64,000 bases of DNA, taken from NCBI RefSeq assembly GCF_000204055.1, contig NW_006768766.1:2532524-2596523 (forward strand), in the 5' to 3' direction. The DNA is from Melampsora larici-populina 98AG31 (taxonomy: Eukaryota; Basidiomycota; Pucciniomycetes; Pucciniales; Melampsoraceae). Below the pieces are notes generated by a model. The model did not search any database, was not told where the DNA came from, and saw nothing but the letters and a program-made list of their open reading frames with translations. Positions 1-12,165 of the stretch are shown here, piece by piece. The number at the start of each line of letters is the position of its first letter. Within the stretch, counting starts at the first letter, position 1. The position numbers were made by a program, and so were the translations under genes.

Positions 1-291
1 TTCAAATAAAAGTTACAGTTTTAGTGAGGTCAATTAGAGTCCTTTACGCATTGCCATTGGCAAAGGAGTTCATACCACCAGATATTTTTAGCATTCAAAG
101 CCATTTCTCAAATGATTTTGGGGACTAGAATCATTTTATCTTCTTCACAACTTTATTCATTTGATTTGTTACATACATATAAGGCTGTTTCAGGAACAAG
201 GGTCTCCTTCAAACCTTAATACATGCATTCAGAAAATGTAAAATCACAAAGTGTTTCTAGCTCTCCAACTTTCCCACCACTTATGCCCCTT

Positions 292-906
292 TCAATTCTT
301 TACAGGTTTGCTAGGAGGAGTACAAAACAGCTTTCCATTACCAACTGGGGCATTGCAGGGGTTTTTGACACTGGTACCAACAAAAGTCATTGTTTCTCCC
401 TTCTTGCATTGAAGTGCCCCAGTAAACTTTCCAGTTGGACCTGACTTTGATGGTATACATTGAGGTTCAGTAACAGTCGGCTTTACACCAATGGTGATGC
501 AGGAGATCAAAGGTGGGTTGACAAGAGGAGTTGCTGAAGGACCTGTTTTACAGGAGATTGGAATTGAAGGCAATTCACAAAAGATCTTTGTTGGTTTCTT
601 TCCATTTTTATCACAATCTTTGAATTCGATTTCAAGTTTTGCTTTTTCACTACACTGAAGTTCACCTCTGGTTGTTGCGTTTGTTGGGGTTTTTGACTTT
701 GGAATTGCTGGCTTGTCACACAACAGTCGAGGTTCTTTTGAAGAAGCGTCTTTTTTCTTGCAAGTGGGCTTCTGTTTCAAAGGTTTTCCACCAGTCGCCG
801 CACAGAATACGTCGAAATTACTTTGATCTTTTTTTGCCCGTTTGACAAACAATTGCGAACCTTTCACTTCAGGCGCATGAATGTACACCACTACCAAAAA
901 AACCAA
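292..906 (-). CDS. Cysteine-rich secreted-type protein, start codon not found
   Basis: The open frame ends in a TGA at 292-294 and encodes about 204 residues with 12 cysteines. The frame stays open upstream of 906 to about 975 and there encodes a hydrophobic run (FGVVTLVFLVVVYIHA) that looks like a signal peptide. No ATG lies in frame before the upstream TAG. Where a start would be expected (about 930) the codon is CTA followed by AAA ACG. The mature part is two half-repeats of six cysteines each; both contain a G-[EA]-LQC segment and end in a C-x-x-P element (FCELPSIP, FCTPPSKP). Secretion and a role at the host interface are inference from size, cysteines and hydrophobic N-terminus. It could use an upstream exon I cannot see, or be a start-less pseudogene. 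I do not recognise the family. Confidence 0.5.
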   Translation of the reverse strand: MVFLVVVYIHAPEVKGSQLFVKRAKKDQSNFDVFCAATGGKPLKQKPTCKKKDASSKEPRLLCDKPAIPKSKTPTNATTRGELQCSEKAKLEIEFKDCDKNGKKPTKIFCELPSIPISCKTGPSATPLVNPPLISCITIGVKPTVTEPQCIPSKSGPTGKFTGALQCKKGETMTFVGTSVKNPCNAPVGNGKLFCTPPSKPVKN

Positions 907-944
907 CGTAACGACGCCAAAAGATTTCGTTTTTAGGAAGCTTG

Positions 945-1691
945 CTTGAGTGTGAATTGGAGAGATGGGCTAAGAAGCTAGGTTCGAATATATCAAGAAA
1001 GGAGACTTCAAGTTTCAAACTCGAGGTGTCCAGGGAGAAGTGGAGAGTAACAGAGTGTCAAAGAGTTCGTCAAGAAGGCTCTTTGTCTACTTTGCAAATC
1101 AAAGAGTCAACTATAAATATATTGAATGTGATATAAGGACAAGGTCTAATTTTTGCTTTGTGCAAATGTAGATAGAATGTTGAAATCCAGTACAGTACAC
1201 TTTATGAGGGATGGCTGAGGAGGTGAGGAATAGTCAAATGGGAGTATATGCGTACTGCTTTTATATTCCACCGATCTCAGGCAGGACACTGATGATTGAG
1301 CCATCACTGTTTTGCTGATGTAAAATCGGATTTGCTAACACCCAAATGCGCGCCTGGCTCTTGCACCACGTCCGACAAGACAATCCTAAATTTGCTTTGA
1401 AGTTCGAGCCTCAGAGCTCACATTGACGGGAAGGCGTTCTCGGAATTGCCATTTAAAATAATATTTCACCGAGACCGAATCAAGATGTATCACAGACGCG
1501 GTGTTTGCCCTTGAGTCGACGGAGGATATGACTCCCCAAGAAATCCCAAATTTCAGTCTGGTGATGTCATCCTATGATGTCAGTCAATAGCAATCCGTAT
1601 CAATCCCCTCTCGTTCGGACTGACCCTCCCGGTTGCCCCGTTCCTCGATGCCAATATCCGAATGATGTCATAGCCTCCGAGACAAAGGTCT
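945..1691. other. Intergenic, no gene seen
   Basis: No supported coding region. On the minus strand an AT-rich block around 1108-1125 (TATATTTATAG) could be a TATA-like element for the cysteine-rich ORF downstream. Short ORFs here look random. Confidence 0.3.
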
Positions 1692-1699
1692 GGGCACAT

Positions 1700-2138
1700 A
1701 GGACCCTGGAGAGCGCCGAGGGAACCTACCGATGAAACGAGGTTTTTGGATACCAAGATCCTGTGAAACCACATGTCACATTCCCTTACATGTGACATGC
1801 TCAAAAGATGCGCAAAGACATAGGCTATCTGCTGGTGTACATCTGGAAGCCACAGCGTGTCTGGTTGCCGCACAAAAGTGCAATTAAGGTTTTTTTGCCC
1901 CGAGGCTTGAGAATAATTCATACCTGGTCGGACTTTGTGTTACAACCGGATATCTCCGTAATTACATGTGCTACATAGGTGAAAGTGTATGTAATCAATA
2001 GCAAACGTTACAAACAATCTCCCGTGACATGGCAAGCTGTCCCAATTTGCCCTCACTCACGGGAAATTTACAAAACGTGTGGCCGGGGCCGGTATGATCC
2101 GTTCATCGGTTGGTTCCCTCAGCGCTCTCCAGGGTCCT
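1700..2138. mobile_element. Non-autonomous TIR element with 8-bp target duplication (hAT-like MITE)
   Basis: The two ends are inverted copies of about 37 bp: AGGACCCTGGAGAGCGC begins at 1700, and its reverse complement ends at 2138. The arms continue through GAGGGAACC and ACCGATGAA with few mismatches. The element is flanked by a perfect 8-b direct repeat GGGCACAT at 1692-1699 and 2139-2146. It is 439 bp long and has no coding capacity. Eight-bp duplications are typical of hAT (and P) elements; the superfamily call is inference. Confidence 0.8.
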
Positions 2139-2146
2139 GGGCACAT

Positions 2147-5100
2147 GAATGATGATATTCATCAAAAGTGCGGAAAAAAAGGAGTGCGGAAGTTCTTGAG
2201 CTTCTTGCATGACCTATCTTCACCTGTCTTGTACCATCAGCCCTAGTTCTAGTAGTTTCTCTACTTTTATTCTCATGTCTAACTTGCAATCAAACGTTCT
2301 GAAGTTGAAATCTATCAAACAAACTTTCAGTCTGACAGTTGTACTCTCTCAGCCAGAATTATAGACTGACCTTGCTTGAATGTGCTTTTGTCGTTATCAA
2401 GTGTGTACATGGCAAAAACATCATTGTTTTAACTATACGCTATCACGAACCTGATACTAAACTATCACTATAGAATCAACAAGAAGCCTGAAAAGTGAAG
2501 CATGAATATATTATGGCTGTGATACATTGGATTTGTTCTGGAATCTGCATAGATAGAGGACAAAAACTCAAGTAGAGGACAATAGAAATGAACACAATCA
2601 AGCTTATTAGATGGATGTTGGAAAGTCAGATTGTGTCAGAAACCAATGTTCAGAAAGAATTAAATTCATCACAATCTGTCTCCTATGTGTAGTCAGAAAT
2701 TATGACCAACTAACTTATCATCCAACCAAGGTGATGAGAAGATTTTGAAGTCCAGTAAAATAATCTAAATGATGCAGATTCACCAATGAAAAAAAAACAA
2801 ATAATATTCTTGCTTAGTACATACATTTGAGAGAAGAGGAACTAAGAGAGCATATGTACAGGATGGGTGCAATTGAATGCAGTGAGGCAAGGTAGTTTTA
2901 AGATCGAAATATTGACACAAATTCAGAGGAAACGGACGGCAATTCGCCTATTGATTGACATTGCTTTTGGACGTTAACAAAACCCGTAAAAGTCTAGATG
3001 CAAGACATCTGGTTAGTACACAGTTCAATTTTTCAAACCTCAGTCAGTGTCATTTTTGAGCTATGATAGAAGGTCAATTGGGGCTCATGGAACTCACCCC
3101 GAGATATTGCATAATCCTTGAGGCAATTCGAAGATCGAAACCAAGAGACTCGCATATATGTCAACGAAAAAGACGATACAATATAAAAAGCCCCACTACT
3201 GCGCCCACTGAATATACTATCACTCTTGTCTGACTCTGGCCTGTTTTGATTGTCCTTCCAAATCTTGCAGCTGACCCTGTGAGTTGAGTACGAAAGGATT
3301 CAAATTGATTTCCCTACAAAAGAATCTGTAAAGGTAAGCTGACAGGCAGAGCAAAAGGTGATAGATCACGGGGGATAGGGGTTGGAAAAACGTACCGTTT
3401 GTTCAAGAAGTCGGTTCTGAGACAATGAATCAGAGTGAATATCGATTGTAACCTAAACCCAACAATGATTTGATCAAGTAAATGATATACACAAATTTGG
3501 TATCAGCTTTACGTCTACAGGACCAATGTGAATAATTTGGTTTGAAAGCTGATTAGCGCCTGAATTTAGTAAGAAGCATTGACATTTTTTATCGAGTTGA
3601 GCTTTGAGTAAAGGGCATCGAGCCTTTCATCGTTTTGTTGTTCCATTCAGATCTCTGTCAATTGTTTAAGACTTGTAATCTAGAGGCGCTCGTTCTTAAG
3701 TCGGATGATTATGAAATTGAATTTGGAACCGATAAATATATTGAGAATCTAAATTCCACAAAGCTGGATCGGGGAGGTCGAGAATTTGACTTTGAAAGGG
3801 TGAAAAGTTGTAAATGTTGAGGTTGAGAAGTTGGTGGCGATCGAGGTTGATAAGTCTGTCCACATGCAATCGTGGCAAGCTGTAAAGGGGGCTGTCCCGG
3901 TACACGCCGGATACCAAGCAGCCGGCCACGAGGAAGCACCACCCCGGACCAATTGCAGGACTGTACTGGTCTGGTTAGGTCTGGTGTATTGAGGATATTT
4001 GATTCAACACTACGTACTTCTTAGCCCCTTCCAAAGGGTTGAAGAGGATGATATCAAAAATTTCATATGTGAGACTTTTAGTAGTGTCTTAATTGTGCTT
4101 GCAAGATTGATTCAAGGTCTTTTACAGGTTTTATTTTTCTGGCAGCATCCTTGGTATTGTGTACCTACTACAAAAGGTCTCATTTTAACTTCAACTTACT
4201 ACATAAAGCGGCCATTTTTAATTGAAATCTCAAACCAACTTTCAGGCACTTGGGACAGGAGTGTAATCAAACTATAACATGAGACCAAAAATTCTTGTTA
4301 CAGGTCAATTCAAATTGTTAAGCACACCAGACATTGGTTTGATAGTGACCTACTCCCTCTGTCTGTTAACTCATCTGGAGGCCACACTGACCTAGAAAGT
4401 AGATATATTCCGTTCTCAAAACTAGGAAAACTCCATTCTTCAAAGGGATGGCCAGGTATTACACAGATATTCCTTTGGCATAAAATAGATTTTGGCACCT
4501 AAGGTGATTCTGTATTTATACCACTTCCTATTTTCCCTTTCATCTGCAAGGTAGCAGGTGAAGTCTGAGGGAAGATGACAATGGGTTTGAAGAATTAATG
4601 CTTCCACTATGTATATTTCATTCTGCTCTTTTGAAATAACAGGCAATGATCTTGATAGTGAACCATGGTATTAGTTGGTATTAGTGAGGGCAGGAGCACA
4701 TTATGAGTTATCTCTAGGTTTGTAAGACATAGTCTCCTGAAGCTATACTAATAAGATTGTCCTAAAATTATCATCATCATTTATTTCTGAAAACCTCTGC
4801 CCATAACATATTTCAATGTCTCACCTCAAGCAGCAAACATAAAATCAATTAACTTACTTCGTGGAGAGGATCAAAGGTACCTTGACTACATGTTACAAGT
4901 CTTGGAGAGATGCCAACAGCACTCCTTTATTACTCTTGTCTGGATTAGCAATGTTGATCCATCCAGAGGATCACAAAGCTAAGGCAATCTATTACCCCTT
5001 TTGTTTTTCAACCTGTTGTACTTGGTTTTCTAGGTGATCAGTCTTAGCAACAATATTAATTGAATAGCATGAAATCTGGTAAACCTTAGATTTCTCATCC

Positions 5101-5583
5101 AAAGTATGTTGTACTCAAATGCTTATATCACACATGGATATCTTTTCAGCTTTGTGGTAGAGAACCACAAAACCTTCTGATGAAAAAATGTTGACACAGA
5201 TTAAGATAAAATACATGTGTGGTATGGCATCATACATGTAAAAAATATGACATATCCATCCCTTCTTTTAACATAAATGCTCATGAATGAATATCCCAGG
5301 ATTATGCCAAAAACCTTGCACTACATTCAATTGTGCAATGACTAGTTGAATTGACTTCTGTTATGACGGGCAAGAAGTCCAGTTGCTGCAGGAAGAGCTT
5401 GTGGTGCAGACAATGATATCAGGCACTAGTTGATAAATGCTCAATGATTTAAATGAATTTGTGTAAATATTCATTGAGTTAAATGTCAATTCTCATGTAT
5501 TGCATTGCTGATTATATGTACATTGGGATAAACCATAATGTGATTCCATGATGAGAATCTTCATACTTGCAAATGTTGAAATT
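2147..5583. other. Long intergenic stretch, no supported gene
   Basis: About 3.4 kb of AT-rich sequence. ORFs at 3635-4277 and 4310-4646 are short, overlap on both strands and lack family features or convincing splice structure. Nothing else recognised. Confidence 0.3.
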
Positions 5584-7771
5584 TCAGTGGTGAGATACAG
5601 ATAAGTCCTTGACTATTTGCTGATGAACCAACACCGACATGTTGTGCAAATCTACTTTCAGTTTCTTTGGAAAAACATGGAATCCATTTGCAACCCAGTT
5701 CCCATCCTTTTGATTTGATTGTGTATGTTGAGTAATTGATCTAAATTCTTGTTCAAGGATATATAGATAGACAAGAAGACTACTTTGTTCTGCTTCAGCC
5801 AGACTTGGATTTTGTTCAAGTAAATTTACTGCTTGTCTACTAGCTTCCAGCAGTATTGAAACATTGTCTCTTTTACCTTCAACCTCTGGGCTCATATCTA
5901 AAGTGATGAGTTGATGGGATTGGGGTGCAAATAAACTGGTGCTAGAGCACAGCTTCTTTGAATCAACTAGAATCAAAAAGTAGTCAAATAGATGGAAATA
6001 AGAGATTTGAATGAGTTTTTTTAGAACCATGGTGAATCAAACAAATGATGATATACTAACCTTGTGTGATGTACTTTTTGGGTAAGAAAATGCCTGAAAA
6101 GCATAGAGAAAGGGTTCAATGTTAAAATTGTCCATTAAATTTCACAAAAATGCCATACCACCAGGATACATCACAACAACTTGAATGTCCACCGACCTTT
6201 TATGAGTGGATCAACAATTTCTGGATGCTTTGAGATTTGATCAATGACTTTATGCTTCAAGCTCATGAATGTGTATCTTATAACCCCGTCATGTGACCTG
6301 TTACTGGTGATATGCGGCAACTTATCCGAACTGAGGCTTCCCAAACACAATGCTAGATGACCCAGAAGATCAATATCAGAGAATGAATATAATGTGTATT
6401 CACGCATAAATTGAATGATATATCCATGTTGAGAATTCAAATCCAAAGGATTTCTTAGCTCTTCTGTTAGATCAGTAATTGTTTTAGCTGCTTCTGTCTT
6501 TTGCCCGTGAAGGATAGTATCAAACTTCTTCTTCAAGCTGCCATGTGTTTTTTCAATGTCACTCATCAGGGGAGCATCTTGATGTATGAATTGAATATTT
6601 CAGTACTAATCAATCCCGTCCTACCCATGGTGCAGGTTACTAAACCACTCACTTTCCCCTAAAAATGTCTCCCTGTCGAAATTTTTGAGAAGTACTTTCT
6701 CAGATGCAGTCATATCAGGTTCGGGCTTAATCTTCCTCCCAATCCCTGGAAACTTCTTTCCTGTAGACATAAATTGCATTGAAATAATTTGGAATGAAAG
6801 ATTAGACACCACAGCAAACAAGGTAGTATACTTATCCTAGACCTTTTCTTGAAGGGGTTTAGATAAAATGGTCACTCACTGAAAGGGTACATCAATAATC
6901 CAAATGTCCGTGAAAGACCCCTCGTCAGCCACCCTCTAGGCTTGTCTAATTGCTTTGTTGTTCTTGCTTCTGAGAAGGATTGTCAGTAAGGGGATGTTAT
7001 CAACAGCCATGAGTGATACTAATGGGGATTTAGGAACAACTGACCATCTTCCAACATGTAAAGTTCCTTTTGATCATCTGGATGACTGTTCTCACCTGTC
7101 ATTCGAGATTTGAGGGGGAGATCAATCAATGAAAAACTATATAAAGGTGTTCATCGAGTTGATTTGAAACCACATACTCCATGGCCTGATCTTTCCCTCT
7201 GTGATTTTTTCATCTGAGTTTTCACAAAAAAAGATTCAAAAACTTGTCTTTGAAAATCGCTGAAAACCATTGAGAGATAAATGAATGTACAAAGATACCC
7301 TGTTGTGAGAGGAAAAAAGGAGTACCAAATAAATCTCCAAAAAAATTGACATGCACCAAATCACTCACGGAATGGCCTTCCCAAGTATTTCAACATACTG
7401 ATAAGTTTCTCTTTGAACGGCTGCCTGGTGGGGGTCTTGACAGTTGTTCCCGCTGAAGGTAAAGACATCAAGACTTGATACCACAAAGTTATTATACGAA
7501 CTTGTGATGAAATCTACCTACATGCACTGTCAAACTCAAAGTTTGGGCGGTGGTCTTCATTTGGCTCCACGGAAGACTTTACTCGTGTCTCCCTGGGATG
7601 ACAACTTTCGCTTCCGATTCGCTCATATGGTGCACCTTTCAACGTGTCCTCGACCTCGTGAAGTCCTGTATATGCTCCATTCACCGGAAATGTCAGAGTT
7701 GCTAGGCTGAACAAAAGGATCACTTTGCCAAAGAGATGTAGGTATGGTCTTGAGATTCGAAATGAATTCAT
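5584..7771 (-). CDS. Nine-exon secreted protein of unknown function
   Basis: Model: exons 7771-7518, 7452-7369, 7299-7268, 7095-7045, 6969-6880, 6760-6653, 6577-6197, 6093-6061 and 5966-5584 (minus strand), giving 471 codons plus stop with consistent phase throughout. The first exon starts MNSFRISRPYLHLFGKV and holds a signal peptide ending near VNG-AYTG (residues 1 to about 33). Most donors are GTGAGT, GTTAGT or GTAGAT; the third exon's donor (GTTTTC) is weak, so that exon is the least certain. The protein is polar, mostly helical in character and cysteine-poor. The exon that ends 'EKVLLKNF' and is followed by a roughly 127-residue exon resembles the exon pattern of the gene at 22.5-24.3 kb, so the two may be distant paralogues. 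I do not recognise a domain. Confidence 0.65.
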
Positions 7772-8354
7772 GTCAGCTTTTGGTCCAAAGATATCCAGTT
7801 TAGGATAGTTTGGGGATCTTGATACTTGTTGGTAACAGAAAGTCTGCATTAAATGTTCCACGTTGGGTACGTATGTATGTAGACGCTCATGTCGACCACT
7901 TCAAGTTTTTAAACGTGTGGCGAATTCATGTGTCCAGGATTTGAAAAATCCACAGTTGTTTCACGCAGAAACGGTGAAGGAACATCTTACCAGGACTGCG
8001 CGAAAGAACCGATCGAATATTTTCTCGGCGCAAGACGCAGTTTGTATTCTCCCTTTGTGTCCACCTGACCTGATCTCATTTTATGCCTCGAGGTCATCCT
8101 TTACTGTTTCCATCCAAATTCGAGACTTATGGGGTTCCAACGGGGCAAGATTGACCTACAGGAATGTATGGAATTTCAGGATTCCAACTTGGAGGAAGTT
8201 GACATTGATTCACGAACCGTTCAACTGGCCTAACTGCTGATACCATAGAAGGAAATTATCTTGTACATGCACTTTTTGCCTGGGTTCTGCAATCCACAAA
8301 AGCTCTTGATAGCGACAATGTTTCCAAAAGAAGGCTCTGAATTACTTTTTCTGA
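7772..8354. other. Intergenic between two secreted-protein genes
   Basis: Upstream region of the 5.6-7.8 kb gene and downstream region of the GH16 gene. A plus-strand ORF (7863-8240) has no coding features that I can support. Confidence 0.3.
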
Positions 8355-8484
8355 TCATGTAGCCGAAGTCTTACTATCACCATGGCTCTCCTCATGGGAA
8401 GAAGTCTCTTCTTTGTGTGATGAACTCGGTCTTGATGAGTCCTCATTTCCAGAGGCGTTTTTGCTCTTATCCTTACTGGACGGT
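8355..8484 (-). CDS. Possible alternative last exon of the GH16 gene
   Basis: The minus-strand frame from 8484 to the TGA at 8355 is open and encodes a hydrophilic Ser/Lys/Glu/His-rich tail of about 43 residues. If the preceding exon is cut at 8763 (donor GTGAGA, overlapping the stop codon) and joined to an acceptor at 8485 (CGAG), the phase is kept, giving a protein of about 462 residues. The acceptor is weak, so this is a hypothesis. Confidence 0.35.
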
Positions 8485-8758
8485 CTCGTATAAGTTTTTC
8501 AGGCTCTCAAAGGTTCACGAGACAACGGATGAACGAAAAGTAGCCAGGAAACATATAGATATATCGGATTACTGAGTAATGACCATCAGAGTCATTTAAA
8601 AGACTCAACATGGCAGACATTCTGATTGGTACAACAAAACATACCCAGAAATGTCAACTAATGACAAGAGAAGAGACCAAAGCTCAACGAAGTACAGATG
8701 AATGGGACACGTAATAACAAAAACTGATATACTGAATTCTACAAAGCGCTATTCTGTC

Positions 8759-10482
8759 TCACTGGTATAGTTGAACAGATGCGATCTCCTATGACGTTGG
8801 TAGACGAGAAACCCAAAAGAAATGTCATCGAGAGTCAATGATATTGAAAACGAGGAAGGGCGTATCAAAAATTACTAACCCATTCTGCATTGGAGAAATT
8901 TGACGGGTCTTTCATTGCTTCGGCACAACTTCCCGAACAACCTGAAGAACCGAAGGCGCCTCCTGCCCAATCACCACAAACAGTCTAAAAGCAATACAAA
9001 CAGGTCAGAAGTGAAGAGATTTAAGAGTAGATAAATTGATATTGTTTCAAAGATACACGTACTATATCAAATACTATTCTGTGTTGACCAAATTGATCTC
9101 GCAAAGCTCCACAATGCGTACTATCCCAATGGGCTGCCGGTTGGCTCCATTTTTCTGGATTAGGTTGCTTGCTGCTGATGTCATCCGGAATGGATGTACG
9201 AGAAAAGCGCCATATTGAGATCCCACTTGACTTCCACTCCATTGCAAATACACCACCTCCAGCGTTATTGAAACCTTCTCCATATGACTCCGAGTTTGAA
9301 TCACCTACACCACATCCCGCGTTTTCTGATGCAAAAAGGGATAATCAGTTCTCGCATTCAATAATGAATCCATAAATTACTAGGCAGAGTATCTTACGGT
9401 TAGCAGTAACGTCGCAATTGGTGTCGTAAACTTGCCCTGTAGCATTTGCACCCATAGTTTTCATTATAGAGCAACCTGCTGATGTATGAACTTTGTATAG
9501 CACCGAGCACCCAAAAATTTCCAAAAAGACGTCAATTCCAATATCACAAAGCAGTGTTACGATGTCTTTAACTAACGGGTCATTTGATTTTTGTCGAGCA
9601 TGTTAACCCCTTCCACGATATCTATCTCACCTTGATTCGGCCAATCTTCGCCAACAGTCCAAACTGAAATAAAATGTTTAATCATCAAATCCTTCGACCA
9701 ATAATTACACTCGAAAAAACGTACAAGCAGGCCAAGTTGAGCATCCATACGGCATCCGTATGGCATCTAGGATCAGAAGCCCATACTTGAACTGAGCCTT
9801 GCTGGTTATCCTGACGCTCTTACGATTCTGGCCATCTCCTAACCAGCTGGTTGAATCCACTTTCATACGCGCGGTCAGAGGATAATTTGCTATCGCAGTA
9901 GAAGCTTTACCCTTGAGAGTGCTAGACAGAGTGTTTTGGCCGAGAGATACGAGTCCGGATTTCCAGGCGGAGTCTGCAGGCTGATACGCCACCAGTCCAT
10001 GTGTTGGATCGGCTACAAAAAATAGGAGAGGTCTTCAGACTTGTGCGGGAAGCGGTAAGAACTTTCTGCGTACAAAGCTGCTTACCGTCAGTGAAAAAGT
10101 CCCAGTGGTCAAAGAATGTTTTTCCAGAGCTCTCGCTCTTGAGTTTATACGTAGTAGGGTAGTAACCTGATCCAGATGAGCTGACTCCGACACTAATGCT
10201 CGCATTGAGTCCCAATAGCGATCCTTTCTGATGCGTAACTACGCTTGATTTTGTCTTGGATTTATCCGTATGCGCCTGTTGCTGACTTGAGATTGGAGGT
10301 GGTATCAGTGAGCTTTCAACGTCTTTCAGTTGAGATGATGCATAGTCTATCAACCCTCTAGTCTTGATGTGTCGAGGATGGACGCGCTTTATGTTTCTGT
10401 TGATAGAATGATGAGTTGAAAGAGACTCATCCACTAAGATTGATAGAAAAGGAATCAGGTGAAGGAAATAGCTCGCTATCAT
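8759..10482 (-). CDS. Secreted glycoside hydrolase family 16 (endo-1,3(4)-beta-glucanase type)
   Basis: Seven exons: 10482-10086, 10012-9725, 9663-9577, 9490-9398, 9325-9063, 8984-8880, 8788-8759; 420 residues. A signal peptide covers about residues 1-20 (MIASYFLHLIPFLSILVDES), followed by a linker rich in Ser and Lys. The GH16 core begins at FFDHWDFF and DPTHGLVAYQ. GEIDIVE carries the catalytic nucleophile (Glu about 241) and acid/base (Glu about 246), with Asp between them. NQMTLHTSAGC, GGGVFAMEW, CGDWAGG and a closing WEIASVQLYQ are typical of fungal GH16. Such enzymes hydrolyse beta-1,3/1,4 or 1,3/1,6 glucan in the wall or outside the cell; the exact substrate cannot be told. The TACCAG/TGA end also contains a GTGAGA donor, so an alternative longer C-terminus is possible (see 8355-8484). 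Confidence 0.92.
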
Positions 10483-12165
10483 GTTTCTTTATTTTCTGAA
10501 GTTTGGATTCTGTTGGTCTTTCAAAGATCAATGAAGAAGATGGTATTTGAGTAAAAGCGCTGATGAAGATTGTTGCGATCTCCGGGGGGCACTCGTCAAT
10601 GGCTCACTTAATCGAATAGACCTTTCATCCAGGTTTGACAAGTGAAAAGGCTGGTGCTACCCTTTCTTTGAAATCGATCTTCCCAGGGAAGGCCGCAAAT
10701 CCAGCCACTCAGAATTGACAATCGGCCCAGGGAATTCATTTAAACTCATCATGGCCTTCGACGGAATCAAATCAGTACATGCACAATGGTAATAATGATA
10801 TCGATTCCCAACCTGGAGCGCTTTCTCTTGGCAATATTTTGTACCTGCTCCAGCTGCGTCATCCTTCGTAAGCCATCCTTGCGGTTTGCACGTGCGCAAT
10901 ACCCGGTCGCATGAGCGTCATCGGCACGACGTGACCTATCTCGCCGTGTAATCCTGTGCTGAGCATGAGCGTTTGAGCCTTTGGTCAATGATCCAAGCTT
11001 TCGAAATGTTTGTGGACCGTCAACTTGATGATGTCTGCTCAAAACCAACTGCGAGTCGATTTGAGAAGGATACGATCGAATCACCGCTGGACCGAGCTTA
11101 ACTCAGACTGAAAGTCGTCGCATATTACCACCTCTCCATCGCCTTAGTCACGCGCAGGTACGATAGGAAACCCACAATATTCGCCTCGGATTTGAACTCC
11201 TCGATGCGGACATTCCATCGAACTTACCAAAGTCTTTCGCCATTAATTTGATGACGAATGTCCATTGACCTACAGTCAATTTCAATTTCACGAAGCTTGC
11301 CGCAAAAGTCGAGCAAATCGATGCACGCCGTTATATCCCCAGAACTATTCAAAGCGGAATTGGATCATCCTAGTACAGCTCGCTCAATTGGGTTCTCCCA
11401 TGGGCTTAAGCAAAATGCACCAGGCATCCCCTCGGACCCAGTTTGTACTCGGGTTCTGGAGAACCTCGGGATCAGGAATCCCTCGGCCGCGGCAACTAGA
11501 TTCGTTTCCTCGGATTCGCTCTTTGCGCGTTACCGCGCAAGCAGCGAATCCGCGAATCGCCGCGCAAATGAAGAGAGGACGGAATGAGAGATATGAATTT
11601 GCACACGTGAATTACATTGAAATGAAGAGCCGGAGAAACGAGGAAGCGCCGAAGTAAGAATGTACAAAGAAAGCGTTCAAAAAGCAGAGAAACCGTTCAA
11701 AAAGTGAAAATGAAAAATGCTGTTTTGATACAAACGTGTGAATCGCGTTCCGAGCCAAGTTGCGTTGAACGACATAGTACTGGCCCCAGTCGGATGAAAA
11801 TTAAGAGAACCACAAAGCATACCCTGAGTTCTGCGCTGATCAAACCTTGAGAGTGCGGAAAGTTGAGACATGGGAGCGGTTGTCGGCGCGTATGTTTCGG
11901 TCGCCGTTGCTTGGCTGGCCTATTCGAACTGTTGTACTTGCGTAGATGTGAAAGAAACGCGTCAGCCTGAACTCGGATGGCGGATAAGTGCTCTACAGTG
12001 TGATTGTTGAGCTGTAACGTCATGTTGTCAAAATTCGATTCCGCCGCGATGAGTCGCAATACTTTGTAGAACTCGTTCAGTTCCTCTCGCTTGGTGTACC
12101 ATGCCAACGGAACAGCGTCAAGCTCGGCCGCGTCCTCAGCTGTGATCACGCTGAAATTGTCCTCA
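10483..12165. other. Region without a supported gene; coding-like tail at 11.85-12.15 kb
   Basis: Between 10483 and 11800 I see only short overlapping ORFs and a GC-rich patch near 11470-11570. From about 12150 to 11850 on the minus strand a frame reads as plausible protein (for example AEDAAELDAVPLAWYTKREE) but lies in another frame than the gene just upstream, so it may be a decayed extension of it. Confidence 0.3.

Noticed and set aside
3696..3952. Three overlapping minus-strand ORFs
   Set aside because: All three frames are open over the same stretch, which indicates chance.
7863..8240. 125-residue ORF between two genes
   Set aside because: No family features, and it lies in the probable promoter of the gene at 5.6-7.8 kb.
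11258..11657. Two overlapping ORFs of 109-130 residues
   Set aside because: Two frames over the same GC-rich patch, neither with splice context, motif or paralogue.
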